A DNA stretch of 64,000 bases from positions 1 to 64,000 of the forward strand of contig CATKHT010000014.1 in NCBI GenBank assembly GCA_949752745.1, written 5' to 3'. The first letter of the stretch is position 1; each line of letters begins with the position of its first letter. Shown one piece after another: positions 43,547-55,252 of this stretch. This DNA is from Protula sp. h YS-2021 (lineage: Eukaryota; Annelida; Polychaeta; Sabellida; Serpulidae). The notes under the pieces are model-generated. The model saw only the letters and a program-made list of their open reading frames with translations, did not search any database and was not told the origin of the DNA. The translations under genes and the position numbers were made by a program.

Positions 43547-44013
43547 TGTTATGGTGATCAAAGAGTTCCTTTTGAAAGTGTGAAGCCTGTCTTTTTTCTG
43601 TGGTTCCCATGCGTTTCCCGCTCTCAATATTGCAACTGATCGGTCAAGCGTGTTCTCTTGTTTAATATAAATTCCTGGACCACGTGTATCTCGGTGCCAG
43701 TGTTCTTTGAAGTGTGTTAAAGGAGGAGCTGTTTTGGGATTTTAAGGCCCGCATAGTCGGTAAATATAGAATTTTGTTTTATATTACCTCGTGTTACTGG
43801 TGAAATTATCCCGTGTAATAATTGGAGTTATGTCGTGTAATTATTGAAGTGATTTCATGCGCGAGTTTCGGGCCGTAAGTTTACCTTTGTGAGTTTGGTG
43901 AATTGGTGTATTTTTTTTGTTATTGCACTGTACTTTTAAATTGTTGTTTGTTTTACAGACACGCGTTTTTAATAAACGGGTGTTTTCCACTTTCGGCCTT
44001 TTATTCCGTCACA
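43547..44013 (+). repeat. BEL/Pao 5' LTR
   Basis: Begins TGTTATGG and ends ...CCGTCACA, with polyadenylation signal AATAAA at 43971-43976. Its 3' counterpart is 51787-52254. Confidence 0.9.
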
Positions 44014-44103
44014 TAGTTGTCGACTGGCCATGCCGTGCGCGACGGAATAAATCCGATGTGCGGCTAACCTCCTTCATGGGGCCGGCCAGATGTTGCCAAG
44101 CAG

Positions 44104-44335
44104 TTTCGCCGTGCCTACCACGATGCGCGCTCGCTACGATTACGACGCCGGACAGTTTCGCCGCGCTTGTCACGATGCGCGCTCGCTTCGATCATGACCC
44201 CGGGCAGTTTCAACGCGCCAGCCACGATGCGCGCTCACTACGGTCACGACCCCAGACAGTTTGGCCGCGTCTGCCATAACGCGCACTCACTACGATCACG
44301 ACCCCCGACAGCTTCACCGCGCTGTCATCGCCTCG
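44104..44335 (+). repeat. 52-bp minisatellite, ~4 copies, in the BEL leader
   Basis: Units contain CACGATGCGCGCTC-ACTACG and GACAGTTT-GCCGCG at 52-bp spacing (44121, 44173, 44225, about 44277). Very GC-rich compared with the window. Confidence 0.85.
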
Positions 44336-44377
44336 GACAGTTTAGGAGACGCTGATTCTACTTGTAAAGCACACATC

Positions 44378-44687
44378 ATGGCTTTCCATGGAATTCTTGT
44401 GAACTGGACATTGCTTGAGGTAAATGTGGACATATTTTATCAGAATTTGACAAACTGTGTTTTATTGGTTAATGTTTTTTTTCGTGTTTTTTTTTTTAAT
44501 TTTCAAAATGTTAGATTTGGTCCCGTGCCTTTAGATTTGGTGAGATTTTTTTGTGGTGAATGGAATCTGTCAATAAGCTGCGTGGTGTTTCGGCTTTAAT
44601 TAAACAAGGTGTGATATTGATTGTCAGGAGGAGAGGGTGTCTGAAAACCATGGCTTTCCATGGAATTCTTGTGAATTGGACATGGTT
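44378..44687 (+). repeat. direct duplication in the BEL leader
   Basis: CATGGCTTTCCATGGAATTC and the following TTGTGAA-TGGACAT occur at 44378-44412 and again at 44649-44683. Confidence 0.75.
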
Positions 44688-44900
44688 ATCGTTCCAAAGG
44701 CACTTATATCTTAATATTTTCAACACTTATCTTATGGGCTAAGAATTTTTGTTAAAATTTAGTCCTTTTGACTAAAAAAGTATTTGTTTCTAAATATTCC
44801 GTTGTGTGTCCATGGATTACCGTCACTTACACATACCCCCTAAAAGTTTTGCTGCTATAACGTCGTAAGAGAGATTCTATCGGTGGTTCATTTCTTAGAG

Positions 44901-45692
44901 TGTATGGTGCACCGTGGTGCCAGTGACCTTGTGGGTCACATGTTCGTACTTTAAGTCGTATTGAAACTAAAGTGTATGGTGCGCCGTGGTCCCAGTGACC
45001 TTGTGAGTCACATGTTCGTCCTTTAAGTTGTATTGAAACTAGAGTGTATGGTGCACCGTGGTGCCAGTGACCTTGTGGGTCACATGTTCGTACTTTAAGT
45101 CGTATTAAAACTAGAGTGTATGGTGCACCGTGGTGTCAGTGACCTTGTGGGTCATATGTTCGTACTTTAAGTCGTATTGAAACTAGAGTGTATGGTGCAC
45201 CATGGTGTCAGTGACCTTGTGGGTCACATGTTCGTACTTTAAGTCGTATTGAAACTAGAGTGTATGGTGCGCCGTGGTGTCAGTGACCTTGTGGGTCACA
45301 TGTTCGTACTTTAAGTCGTATTGAAACTAGAGTGTATGGTGCACCGTGGTGTTAGTGACCTTGTGGGTCAAATGTTCGTGCATTCACAGCGCATTAAAAC
45401 TAGAGTGTATGGTGCACTGTGGTGTCAGTGACCTTGTGGGTCACATGTTCGTGCATTCCCATCGCATTAAAACTAGAGTGTATGGTGCACCATGGTGTCA
45501 ATGACCTTGTGGGTCACATGTTCGTACTTTAAGTCGTATTAAAACTAGAGTGTATGGTGCACCGTGGTGTCAGTGACCTTGTGGGTCACATGTTCGTACT
45601 TTAAGTCGTATTAAAACTAGAGTGTATGGTGCACCGTGGTGTCAGTGACCTTGTGGGTCACATGATCGTGCATTCACATCGTGGTATCGTGT
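44901..45692 (+). repeat. 72-bp minisatellite, 11 copies, in the BEL leader
   Basis: Period exactly 72 bp (unit starts 44901, 44973, 45045 ... 45621). Each unit has TGTATGGTGCACCGTGGTG, then GTGACCTTGTGGGTCACATG, then TTCGTACTTTAAGTCGTATT. Units are very similar, so the array is recent or homogenised. It lies between the LTR and gag. Confidence 0.95.
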
Positions 45693-45940
45693 CGCTCTAG
45701 TTGTTGTTTAATAAAAGGTCCCTCCCTTTAACGTCCCCAGTGTCGAGTGTTAGCTCTGCGATCTCGATGAATTGGTTAAAACTGCTTGGTCATAGTTTGG
45801 TCGGCCCCCTACGTTGCGATTTAACTTTCAAAAAACCGTACTCAGTTCAGAAACGTAAGCTTATTGCGACTTTATGTAAGTTATTAAGTAGGTACACTAG
45901 TTTGTCTTTACAAGTCGCTCATTATAGTCTATAATTAACG

Positions 45941-47020
45941 ATGTCGGTCTCGGGTCAAGATGGTGAGTGCCCCCTTGTGGAAGGGACTATGATCGGCTTC
46001 CCTGACGCAAGTAGTTTTACTGAGGATTTAAAGCCAAAACGAGTCCGTCAGCTTACTGAAAAGGGTAAATCTTACAAAGTTGAGCAGTTTAAGGGTTTTG
46101 CTCGGAAGTTTCTCAAACGCGCCAGAGCGTTCGAATCGGCTGTATCGTCCGAGGAAGATGTGGATCGGCTGAAATCTTTTAAAGCACAGTTTTGTGCCGA
46201 ATTAGACGAATTTTCCGACGAGTATAACAAACTCATGGAATTAATCGATTTTGACATCAAGGATTCCGACAAGGAGTTTCTTTCGTCTATCGAACAACAA
46301 GGCAACACCTTGTACAATCTCATGAATTCGAAAATTTCGAATCTTAGCCAATCATTCAGAGTCGGTAGTCAAGCCGGTTCATCTCGTCGTGTCGTTGCAC
46401 ATCCAAACAGTTTATCACGTGGTTCAGCGCGCGGATCCGTCCGCGGTGCTGACTTACGGGCTGATTCGGATCGTGGATCAGAGCCCGTCAAAGGTTCTCA
46501 TGTTGGGGCTGAAGTGGTCCAAAGTGTGGTCAGTGGCGCAGACCGACTTCAGTCGTTAGGAGAATCCATTGCCGGTATGCAACAAGTCTCTAGTGAGGAG
46601 AAATGTACCCAGTTTCTCGTTCGGCAAAGTAATGGGATCCATGTCAAGAATGCTCAACAGGATATTATTGGTGCTCTGTGTTCCCAGTTATCTTTGTCAT
46701 GTTTACCTCCTCAAGAACCTTCTATGTTTAGCGGTGACGTACTTTCGTATAGAGGTTGGAAGAGGTCGTTCGAGGTTTTAGTGTCTAGCAGAGGTATTCC
46801 TGAGGAAGAGCGACTCCACTATTTGAAGCGTTACTTAGACGGCGACGCCAAGTCGTGTGTAGAGTGTTTCTTGTCTTTGGGTACTCCTGAAGCCTTGGAG
46901 CCAAACACTTGGATCAGCGTTTTGGAAACGCATTTGTGGTCAGTGAGGCTTATCGTGATAAGCTTCAGGACTGGCCTAAGATCCAAAACCGTGATGGCCG
47001 AGGCCTTCATAGGTTTGTAG
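45941..47020 (+). pseudogene. BEL/Pao gag N-terminal part
   Basis: ATG 45941, 359 codons. Coiled, charged N-terminus, Ser/Arg-rich middle (SRGSARGSVRG), then the conserved gag segment PPQEPSMFSGDVLSYRGWKR. Around 46900 the real coding sense moves to another frame (RFGNAFVVSEAYRDKL belongs to the pol frame); the last ~35 codons here are out-of-frame reading. One missing or extra base near 46900 accounts for it. BEL elements normally have one continuous gag-pol. Confidence 0.8.
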
Positions 47021-50000
47021 ATTACTTACGTCAGCTAGAGGTAGCCAAAGAGCCTATGCCCAACCTACGGTTTTTAGATGACCCTCGCGAGAATCGAAAG
47101 ATGTTGTTGAAGCTTCCGGAATGGTTGATCCAACGATGGAAGCGCGTGGTCAGTAGATGGACTATCGACAAGGGGGATTTTCCACCTTTCTCCTCCTTTG
47201 TGCAGTTCTTGTACAACGAGTCAGTAATCGCCAACGAGCCGTTCACAACTATAAATAGCGGCCACAAATCGGAGGACTGTAAGTCGAAGTTACCTAATGG
47301 CAGTTCGCTTAAAGTAGACAAAAGGTCTACAACGCATACTGTGGAATCTAAGAAGGCCCCAGGGTGCTTATTTTGCAAGAAACCACATTGGTTGGTGAAA
47401 TGCAAATCCTTTGTCTCTCAGCCCGAGGCTGAAAAGAAGGACTTTGTGTTCAAACACAAGTTATGTTGGGGCTGCTTGTCACCTGGCCACGTTTCGAAGA
47501 AATGCAAGCGCAAAGCGAAATGCGAAGTATGTAACAAAGGGCACCCAACAGCACTTCACGACAGGTGGCAGGCCTATTTCAATGGTAAGATAAGAAGCAA
47601 CAGTACTGCTCTGCAACCTGAGGCACCGCCCTTTCTTCCGCAAGGTGAAACCCAGGCCGTGGTCATCACCCATAGCGGTGCTACATCAACAGTGGCAGCT
47701 AGTTTGAGCTCAATGATAGTGCCTGTCTATGTCAGCCATCACAGTGCGCCGAACGACGAAAAACTCACTTATGTTCTCCTGGACACGCAAGCGGATACTT
47801 CGTTTATATGGGACCGTACGTGTGCCAAACTGAATGTGTCAGGACCAGAGGTGAAACTTTCTCTCTCCACTATGTTGGCTGAAAATAAACAAGTGACATG
47901 TCAAAAGGTTAGCGGTTCAACAGTCAGAGGCTTCGACAGCGACTTACGTGTTCCTCTTCCGCCGGTTTACACAAGAAACGTGCTGCCTGCAGATCGCTCA
48001 CACATACCCACTTCTGCTATGGCCAGAAAGTGGCCACACTTACGGCGAATAGAAAATCTGCTAATGCCTGTGGCAGACGTGGAGATAGGCTTGTTGATAG
48101 GCTACAACTGCACCAGGGCTCTGGCTCCTAGGGAGGTTATAGTTTCCGAGACGGGCGGCCCTTTTGCCCAACGCACTGATCTGGGCTGGGGTATCGTTGG
48201 AGTTATTGACCACAGGAGCTCGGAGAACGATCCGATCGGGTTCAGCCACCGAGTTTTAGGAGTTGAAATGGAATCAAAGTCGGTTCAACTAGTACTCAAG
48301 ACTAGCGCTAAAGAAACCATATGCCCTCGTGATGTCGTTGCAGTATTAGAGGCGGATTTTAAGGACTCGTCTTCTGCAGAACAAGGAATGTCTCGTGATG
48401 ATCTTGCTTTCCTTGAGACAATGCGCAGTAACATTCAACAAGACCCGGATGGCCATTACGTCATGCCTTTACCATTCCGCGACGGCTCGCCAGATTTGAG
48501 TAACAACCGTTCTCTTGCTGACAAAAGGTTGCATCGTTTGCAGTCTAAGTTGGATAGTAATACAGATTACAAATTTCAGTACACTGCCTTCATGGAAGAC
48601 ATGTTGACGAAGGGATACGCGGAGCCTGTAGAGCCTCCTAATAACGATCCCACAGAGGTATGGTACATCCCACACCACGGGGTGTACAACGAACAAAAGA
48701 AAAAGCTCAGAGTGGTGTTTGACTGCAGTGCCCGCTATATGGGTAAGTCCTTAAACGACACCTTATTACCTGGTCCACATCTAACAAACTCCTTGTTAGG
48801 CGTCCTGTTGAGATTCAGGAAAGAGCCGGTTGCATTTAGTTGTGACATAACTAAAATGTTTTATCAATTTAGGATTCCAAAGGCTCAACGTGACTTTGTT
48901 CGATTTCTCTGGTGGCCAGGCGGTGACACAAGTCGGGATCCGCAGGTGTATCGCATGTGTGTACACATATTTGGGGCATCCAGTAGCCCCTCGTGTAGTA
49001 ACTTCGGACTAAAACAGATCGCTACGGATTACTCTGAGGAGTTTGGAGAGGTTGTGCGCGACTTCTTGCACAACCACTTCTACGTGGATGATGAGCTAAT
49101 CTCCGTCAGTGACGACGACACTGCAATAAGTCTTGTCCAGCGCACTACACAGTTATGCTCTAAGGGCAGACTCGAGCTTCATAAGTTTGTGTCCAATTCG
49201 CCCGCGGTACTTGAGTCAGTCCTACAGGAGGTCAAGACGGTCGACAAACTAGACCTACGTTTTGAAGATATTCCAATCGAGCGAACGCTAGGCACTGAAT
49301 GGTGCGTTCAGTCCGATGTCTTCAAATTCAAAACATTCGTCAAACAGCGCATGCTGACTCGACGTGGTATTCTAGCAACGGTGGCTTCGATATACGACCC
49401 TGTAGGTTTTATTGCGCCGTATACCCTTGTTGGTAAGCGCATTTTGCAACACGTTTGCATTGAAGGGTCTGACCGGGATGACGAGGTTTCGGAGCACACT
49501 GCCTCTCAATTTCAGCGATGGCTGGCCGATCTCGGCAAGCTAGAAGATGTTTCAATTTCACGATGTGTCAAACCAGAGGGATTTGTAACGAAATATGTTG
49601 AGCTGCATCATTTCTGCGATGCGTCGTCCACTGGCTACGGATTCTGTAGTTATTTACGATTAGTGGACGAGGACGAAAACCCAAATGTGACTTTAGTTAT
49701 GGCAAAATCACGCGTCGCTCCAATCCGGCCCATAACTATCCCCCGCTTGGAGCTGGCTGCAGCAGTTTTGGCAGCGGAGGCAGCAAAGTTCTTAGAGTCT
49801 GAGCTGCGGTATTCGGACGTGAAGCATTTTTTCTATACGGATAGTAAAGTCGTATTGGGTTATATTCAGAACAAAGCTTCGCGTTTTCACGTCTATGTTG
49901 CCAATCGCGTCGGACTTATTCACACTTACACTAGTGTAGACCAATGGCACCATGTGCCCGGTACCTTGAACATAGCGGACTTGGCCTCCAGAGGCTGCTT

Positions 50001-50301
50001 CGTTGAAGAACTTTGGAAGTCAAGATGGTTTCCTGGACCAGAGATTTTATGGCGAAGCTTGTTACCTGAGCCTAAGACTGAGACTGTTTTGGCGAAAGAT
50101 GATCCTGAAGTCAAAATGGCCATAGTGTTTTCTAACACGACTCGCGACGCGTTCGACGTTTCAAGATTTGACCACTTCTCATCCTGGACACGCTTGAAAA
50201 AGGCGGTTGCGTTGATACTTCATTGTTGCGGTCAATTAAAGGAATTACAGTACGAGTCGGCACCCGAAACCGTCCTGCGCTCTCACTGTACGAGTCTGTA
50301 A
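46909..50301 (+). pseudogene. BEL/Pao gag C-terminus, protease, reverse transcriptase, RNase H
   Basis: 1130 codons, no true ATG start (TTG at 46909). Rough residue positions: gag end 1-100; cysteine knuckles CLFCKKPHWLVKC and CWGCLSPGHVSKKC at about 150-205; aspartic protease LLDTQADTSF at about 290; RT from about 560 with VVFDCSARY (~600), SCDITKMFYQF (~645) and catalytic YVDD (~724); RNase H with FCDASSTGYGF (~900) and FYTDSKVVLGY (~976). The catalytic RT and RNase H residues look kept. The frame ends early at 50301 by a shift around 50290. Confidence 0.9.
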
Positions 50302-50678
50302 ACGCAGAAAATCTTAGAGAGGCAGAGACTGAGATCCTCAAGCTAGTACAGGGTCATTCGTTTGCAGATGAGATGAGATCCCTGTCCAAGAAGGAACCAG
50401 TTAAAAGCAATAGCTCGCTTCGCAAACTAGACTGTTTTGTGGACAATTGCATAATCCGCGTTGGTGGTCGATTGCGACTGTCTTCATTGCCAGAATCCAA
50501 TGTACATCTTGTTGTCCTTCCCAGGTCAGCTCACGTTTTAGAGCTGATTATCAGCAACTACCAGATTTTGGATTCTAGGAGGCTACTCAGCAGTATCAAA
50601 GTTCATCTATCATTGCGTTATCTGCAGAAGGTTAAGAGCGTCCCCTCAAACTCAAAAAATGTCAAATTTGCCTTCTGA
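50223..50678 (+). pseudogene. BEL/Pao linker and degraded integrase zinc region
   Basis: Continuation in the third frame: LREAETEILKLVQGHSF, LDCFVDNCIIRVGGRLRLS and LPRSAHVLELIISNYQ match the stretch before the integrase zinc finger. The HHCC residues themselves are not recognisable, so the zinc domain appears deleted or scrambled before the frame changes again near 50640. Confidence 0.7.
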
Positions 50679-51654
50679 TCGCACACAGTTTAGTCCTCCC
50701 TTCACCTTTTGCGGAGTGGATTACTGTGGTCCTTTCATTGTCAAAGAAAGACGAAAGGAAGTCAAGCGTTGGTGTTGTGTCTTTACCTGTCTCTCCTGCA
50801 GAACTGTGCATCTAGAATTGGTTCATTCACTTACGACAAGCTCCTTCATCAACGCTCTAAGACGATTCATAGCAGTAAGAGGCCCGATTTCATTGCTGAG
50901 ATCAGACCGGGCGTCTACCTTCGTCGGTGCCCGACGTGAGCTGAAGGAAGCCTTGAACGAAATAGACGACAAAGATGTTCGTGAGTTTCTGTTGGCTAAT
51001 GGGTTTGAGTTTGAGTTTCGCATGAACCCCGTTCTAGCCAGCCACATGGGTGGCGTTTGGGAGCGGATGATCCGCAGTGTTAGGAATATTCTAGATACCC
51101 TCCTCTATCAGCACGGGTCCCAGCTAGACGACGAGTCGTTGCGGACGTTCATTTGCGAAGTATCCGCAGTTATCAATGGACGTCCGTTGACGCTCGAAAA
51201 TATTTCTGACCCAGATCATTTAGAACCGTTGACGCCTAACCACATCCTCACTATGAAGTCGAAAGTTGTTGTCGCTCCACCAGGTAATTTTATACGTGAC
51301 GACGTATACTCTGTAAAACGGTGGAGGCGTGTCCAATACATGGTCGACCAGTTCTGGTCCAGGTGGCGCAAAGAATACATGCACCTTTTGCAAGTGCGTC
51401 CCAAATGGCACAAGGCGCGTCGCGATTTGAAAGTTGGCGACATCGTCGTAATTAAGGATGATCAAATCCATAGAAGTATGTGGAAGCTGTGCAAGGTGGC
51501 ACGTGTGCATAAATCTCCCGACGGACATGTACGAAGCGTGAAACTATTGCTAGCTGATGGGCATTTAGACAAAACTGGTAAACGTTTGCGCCCGGTGGTT
51601 TTTCTTGATAGGCCTATCCACAAACTTGTTTTGTTGGTAGAAGCAACAGATTAG
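50659..51654 (+). pseudogene. BEL/Pao integrase core and C-terminus
   Basis: 331 codons. DDE core: D in FCGVDYCGPF, D in LLRSDRASTFVGA, E in HMGGVWERMIR, with 51 residues between the last two, a BEL-like spacing. The usual SDN after the second D reads SDR. The C-terminal domain has WSRWRKEYMHLLQVRPKW and LKVGDIVVIKDD, typical of BEL elements. The frame is intact itself but disconnected from upstream. Confidence 0.9.
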
Positions 51655-51786
51655 CGTTAGGGGTTAATTCCCGGCCGTGGGAGCCGCTGTTGTGTTTTAT
51701 GGCTAGTATCGTTCTTATTATATAATGCGTTATGTGTAGACCTTTTAATTCGCGTTACAAAATTATGCAATAATTTTGGGGAGCCA

Positions 51787-52254
51787 TGTTATGGTGATCA
51801 AAGGGTTCCTTTTGAAAGTGTGAAGCCTGTCTTTTTTCTGTGGTTCCCATGCTTTTCCCGCTCTCAATATTGCAACTGATCAGTCAAGCGTGTTCTCTTG
51901 TTTAATGTAAATTCCTGGACCACGTGTATCTCGGTGCCAGTGTTCTTTGAAGTGTGTTAAAGGAGGAGCTGTTTTGGGATTTTAAGGCCCGCATAGTCGG
52001 TAAATATAGAATTTTGTTTTATATTACCTCGTGTTACTGGTGAAATTATCCCGTGTAATAATTGGAGTTATGTCGTGTAATTATTGAAGTGATTTCATGC
52101 ACGAGTTTCGGGCCGTAAGTTTACCTTTGCGAGTTTGGTGAATTGGTGTATTTTTTTGTTATTGCACTGTACTTATAAATTGTTGTTTGTTTTACAGACA
52201 ACCGCGTTTTAAATAAACGGGTGTTTTCCACTTTCGGCCTTTTATTCCGTCCCA
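51787..52254 (+). repeat. BEL/Pao 3' LTR
   Basis: 468 bp from TGTTATGG to ...CCGTCCCA, about 97-98% identical to the 5' LTR by eye. CCCCG follows at 52255-52259. Confidence 0.9.
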
Positions 52255-52259
52255 CCCCG

Positions 52260-52599
52260 GGCGAAACGAAGAAGCAAGAGTGACAAAAACCCACGCGATG
52301 TTACTTACGAACAAACCTTTTAAGGAGGTTCGTTCCGGGGGTGTTTTTCCCTAGGGGGGTCATGCCCAAGTTGTTGATTTCAGGAAAGGGGTTGCATCCG
52401 GGTTCTATTTTGCCCGTAAGTGTAATAAGGGTTGAGCATGAGGAGGTAAAAATTGCTCCCTGTCAGCTGTGCTCCTTTTATCTGTATGTGTTTGCTAACA
52501 GAGGCCTTAAAGACGTACATGTTAATCTTCTTCTCAAATGACTTCAAGTACTTCGGGAGTAAACTCTCTTTCGGCGATTTGGATTAATAGTAGAGGCTT
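52260..52599. other. no gene seen
   Basis: Flank of the retrotransposon; starts with the remainder of its tandem-repeat target. Confidence 0.4.
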
Positions 52600-52745
52600 T
52601 TATTCCAGTCAATGCTTATAGCTGCTTGTTATTGTCGGTTCGACTCCCACAGGGTACTTGGATAAAGATTATTTATGCATAAATCTAGTCCGATGTTAGC
52701 ATAGCTATCATAGTGAGTGTTTGACTGGAACAGAAAACGGCAGGA
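52600..52745 (+). mobile_element. SINE-like copy 1
   Basis: Box-B-like GGTTCGACTCC at about 52636, then GATTATTTATGC, TTAGCATAGC and GTGTT-TGACTGG. The same order of blocks recurs at 53985-54105. Box A is not clear, so tRNA origin is inferred from box B only. Confidence 0.5.
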
Positions 52746-53924
52746 GACTCCTTAATTTTCCATCATGTTAAAGAACATAGTGTGAGAACTCATTATGCAG
52801 TAAACGGGGCCTAGGGGAAGCTCTCTGGGTTGCTGCTGTGCAGTGCAGGTCGCGTGTTTGCCTTTGTACTTTCTTATTCCGTCCCGAACCAGTTAGCCCC
52901 TAGACTTGTTTGATTTGTGCCTCAGCGTTTCTTGTCAACACTGCGGTTCCCGTAGCGATAGAAGAAGCCCTGTATATCACTTTTGTGTTTCTCAACAGTG
53001 CATCGTGTTTATATTGGGATCTGCTCATTTTGTTCATTATTTGAACAGCTGGTTGATCTGCATTCTTTGTTGTAAGATTCAGTATATATAATTAGGGTCC
53101 AGTTTATTCATTCATATTGATTTTTATTATACACCTTATTGAATGATAGAATGATAGAAAACTAGCGGGCCGCAAATTTCCATACGGCCCTCAACCCGCC
53201 CCGTAATACGTATACTTTTTTCATAAATGAAATACTATGAATGAAACTAACAGGGATGAGTACGCTGTACGGGCGTGCTCGTGAGGTTAGTTCTTAAACC
53301 ACACGAGTTTAAAGGCATATAAATTAGTGTGCTTGTATTTCCACTGATGAGAAAAAAGAAAGCACTATTTTCACAATGAATTCTTGTTTATATATTTATC
53401 CTTTTTTCGGATGATTGGAAATAGGGACAGGGGCAATCCAGTCACAAACAATCATTCCACATTGCAAATAAATAATTAATATTTATTTTCTTAAGAATAA
53501 ATATAAAGAAATCAAGTCCAATATCAATACCGGTTCGGGTTCTGTCAATTCGATCCCCGACCATCAGGCAAAAAAGTCATATTGCCGCGCTGCCTTGAAG
53601 TATTACTATTTAACTTTGTAAATAAAACAAGACATTTTGTTTCAAACTCACGTTGAAAAGATAAAAAATGTATGAAGGAAGTATACCTAAAGATCCTATT
53701 TGGTTGTATTTCATAGAAATCAATAAGGATAAAAGAATGATTTTTTCCTGAGTAAGACCCCTTCCCCTTATATTGAATAGTCTATTACTTCATCAAGGGA
53801 CACATTTTTGTGGGTGCACCTGACGTGCAAACTAATAAATTTTGCAGGAATTTGAGGTATAACTAGGAGAAAATAATTTTACTTTACTATCATTTGTTGT
53901 CTCCGTCGTTGATTTAAGGTAGTG
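52746..53924. other. intergenic, no gene recognised
   Basis: AT-rich, no domains. Confidence 0.4.
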
Positions 53925-54105
53925 TATGGGTAAATTGTGGAAGATAGTGTGCAGGCGATTTTTCTTCTGTTCGAGTTTATACTAACAATTGTTTGCTATT
54001 CTGGGTTCAACTCCCACAGAGTGCTTGCATAAAGATTATTTATGCGAAAAGCTAACAATCTCCGGTGCTAGCATAGCAATGAGTGTTGACTGGGCCAGAA
54101 AACTA
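53925..54105 (+). mobile_element. SINE-like copy 2
   Basis: GGGTTCAACTCCCACAGAGTGC, TAAAGATTATTTATGC, GTGCTAGCATAGCAATGAGTG and TTGACTGG-CCAGAAAAC match copy 1 block for block with scattered differences. Confidence 0.5.
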
Positions 54106-54145
54106 CCCTAATTATTTTACTTGTTTTACATGTGCCAATTATCAG

Positions 54146-54397
54146 TCAAAACGGATCATCACTTAATTTTGTACGAATAAACTCATTTACTACAGTAACA
54201 ATAAAGAAACTGTAATGCGACTGTACCCCTTCCAAACCCCTCGATGGAGTAGGATCAAGTGAGGTGTCTACATTGATTTCCGTTGTGACTTTGTCAATTT
54301 CTTCCCCAGAAAGCATTTTACCAGAGGTGATCTGTGAACTGAATTTATTCACAAAACAAAATGGTCTTGGATGAACCCAACTCAATGGCAACTTCAC
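54146..54397 (-). CDS. possible terminal exon, unrecognised
   Basis: The - strand frame contains ITSGKMLSGEEIDKVTTEIN, TSLDPTPSRGLEGVQ and VVNEFIRTKLSDDPF before the stop: balanced composition that looks like real protein. A CAG acceptor candidate lies within it (before TTCACAGATCACC, about 54340); the region upstream of that reads sensibly in another frame. No domain recognised and no clear polyadenylation signal. May join the start exon at 55923-56027. Confidence 0.3.
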   Translation of the reverse strand: MKLPLSWVHPRPFCFVNKFSSQITSGKMLSGEEIDKVTTEINVDTSLDPTPSRGLEGVQSHYSFFIVTVVNEFIRTKLSDDPF

Positions 54398-55175
54398 CCA
54401 GGCTAGCTAAGTTTATTTCTTTGAAAATGATGGTTAGAGTTAACAATAATAGAAATATTTCTACTTGGAATAAATCACTATTAAATAAATTCAGTCTTGA
54501 TTTAGATACAAGAAAGCCATTTTACTCATGATTCAATGATGCCTTTCTCAATCAATTATTACATTTAATATGAAGCTTTTTCAAATAATCACCTGTACAG
54601 GAATTACCATCGTACATCAAATAACTCAGTAAACGTGCAGTCTTAAACAGTTTAAAACAGCAAACCATCAATTTACTGCAAATTGAACAAAATGGCAAAT
54701 AGGCAGCTATTTGATCTATTGATCATTTTATCTAGTCGATTATTTTAGTTTAACACGTTATTAAAATATATTTTATGTCTCCACACTCATCTACTACTTT
54801 GTTTTTGTGTTGAATGAACAATGAAACATCACAATAGATGACTTGAATGCCAGACCCCCTTGCTCGCTCAACTGGCTTCGTTTTTGCAACCCAATCAACT
54901 GCCCCACCCCGACTCGAAAATGAATAGGCAGACATCTGCTCTCTCCACCAATAACAATCAGTATTATCATGATGCATTAAAACGATCAATCGTCCCTGCA
55001 AGTTTTCAGTCCATATCGAATACAGATACGAAACGATACAAAAATGTCAAGTAATAAAAAGTTAACTGTCTTTACTTTACATTTTATTTCTTCATTGAAG
55101 TTAGTTTATTTTGTAATGTTTTCTTTTCGCTGATAACCTTGATTCTTATCTTCGTCCAGTCCAAAAATTTCAGCT
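54398..55175. other. no gene recognised
   Basis: AT-rich, possibly intron of the - strand candidate gene. Confidence 0.3.
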
Positions 55176-55179
55176 CCTT

Positions 55180-55252
55180 ACTGGTAATCTACAGACCCCT
55201 GAAATGAGTCAGGGACCCTAGAGAACCTATGATTCTACAGATTACCAGTAAC
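55180..55252. repeat. short foldback with TACTGGTAATCT ends
   Basis: TACTGGTAATCTACAG at the left is inverted at the right (CTACAGATTACCAGTA), about 72 bp in all; a small hairpin element or remnant. Confidence 0.6.

Larger units (their letters stand above)
43547..52254 (+). mobile_element. BEL/Pao LTR retrotransposon, defective
   Basis: 8.7 kb with 467/468-bp LTRs, a CCCCG duplication, a ~1.9-kb leader, gag, and pol in BEL order (protease, reverse transcriptase, RNase H, integrase). The LTRs differ by about ten substitutions plus small indels, so the copy is not brand-new. Frameshifts near 46900, 50290 and 50640 break the polyprotein. No envelope frame is seen after integrase. Confidence 0.92.

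Noticed and set aside
43917..44355. 120- and 62-codon + strand ORFs after the 5' LTR
   Set aside because: Repeat translation of the 52-bp GC-rich array, not gag.
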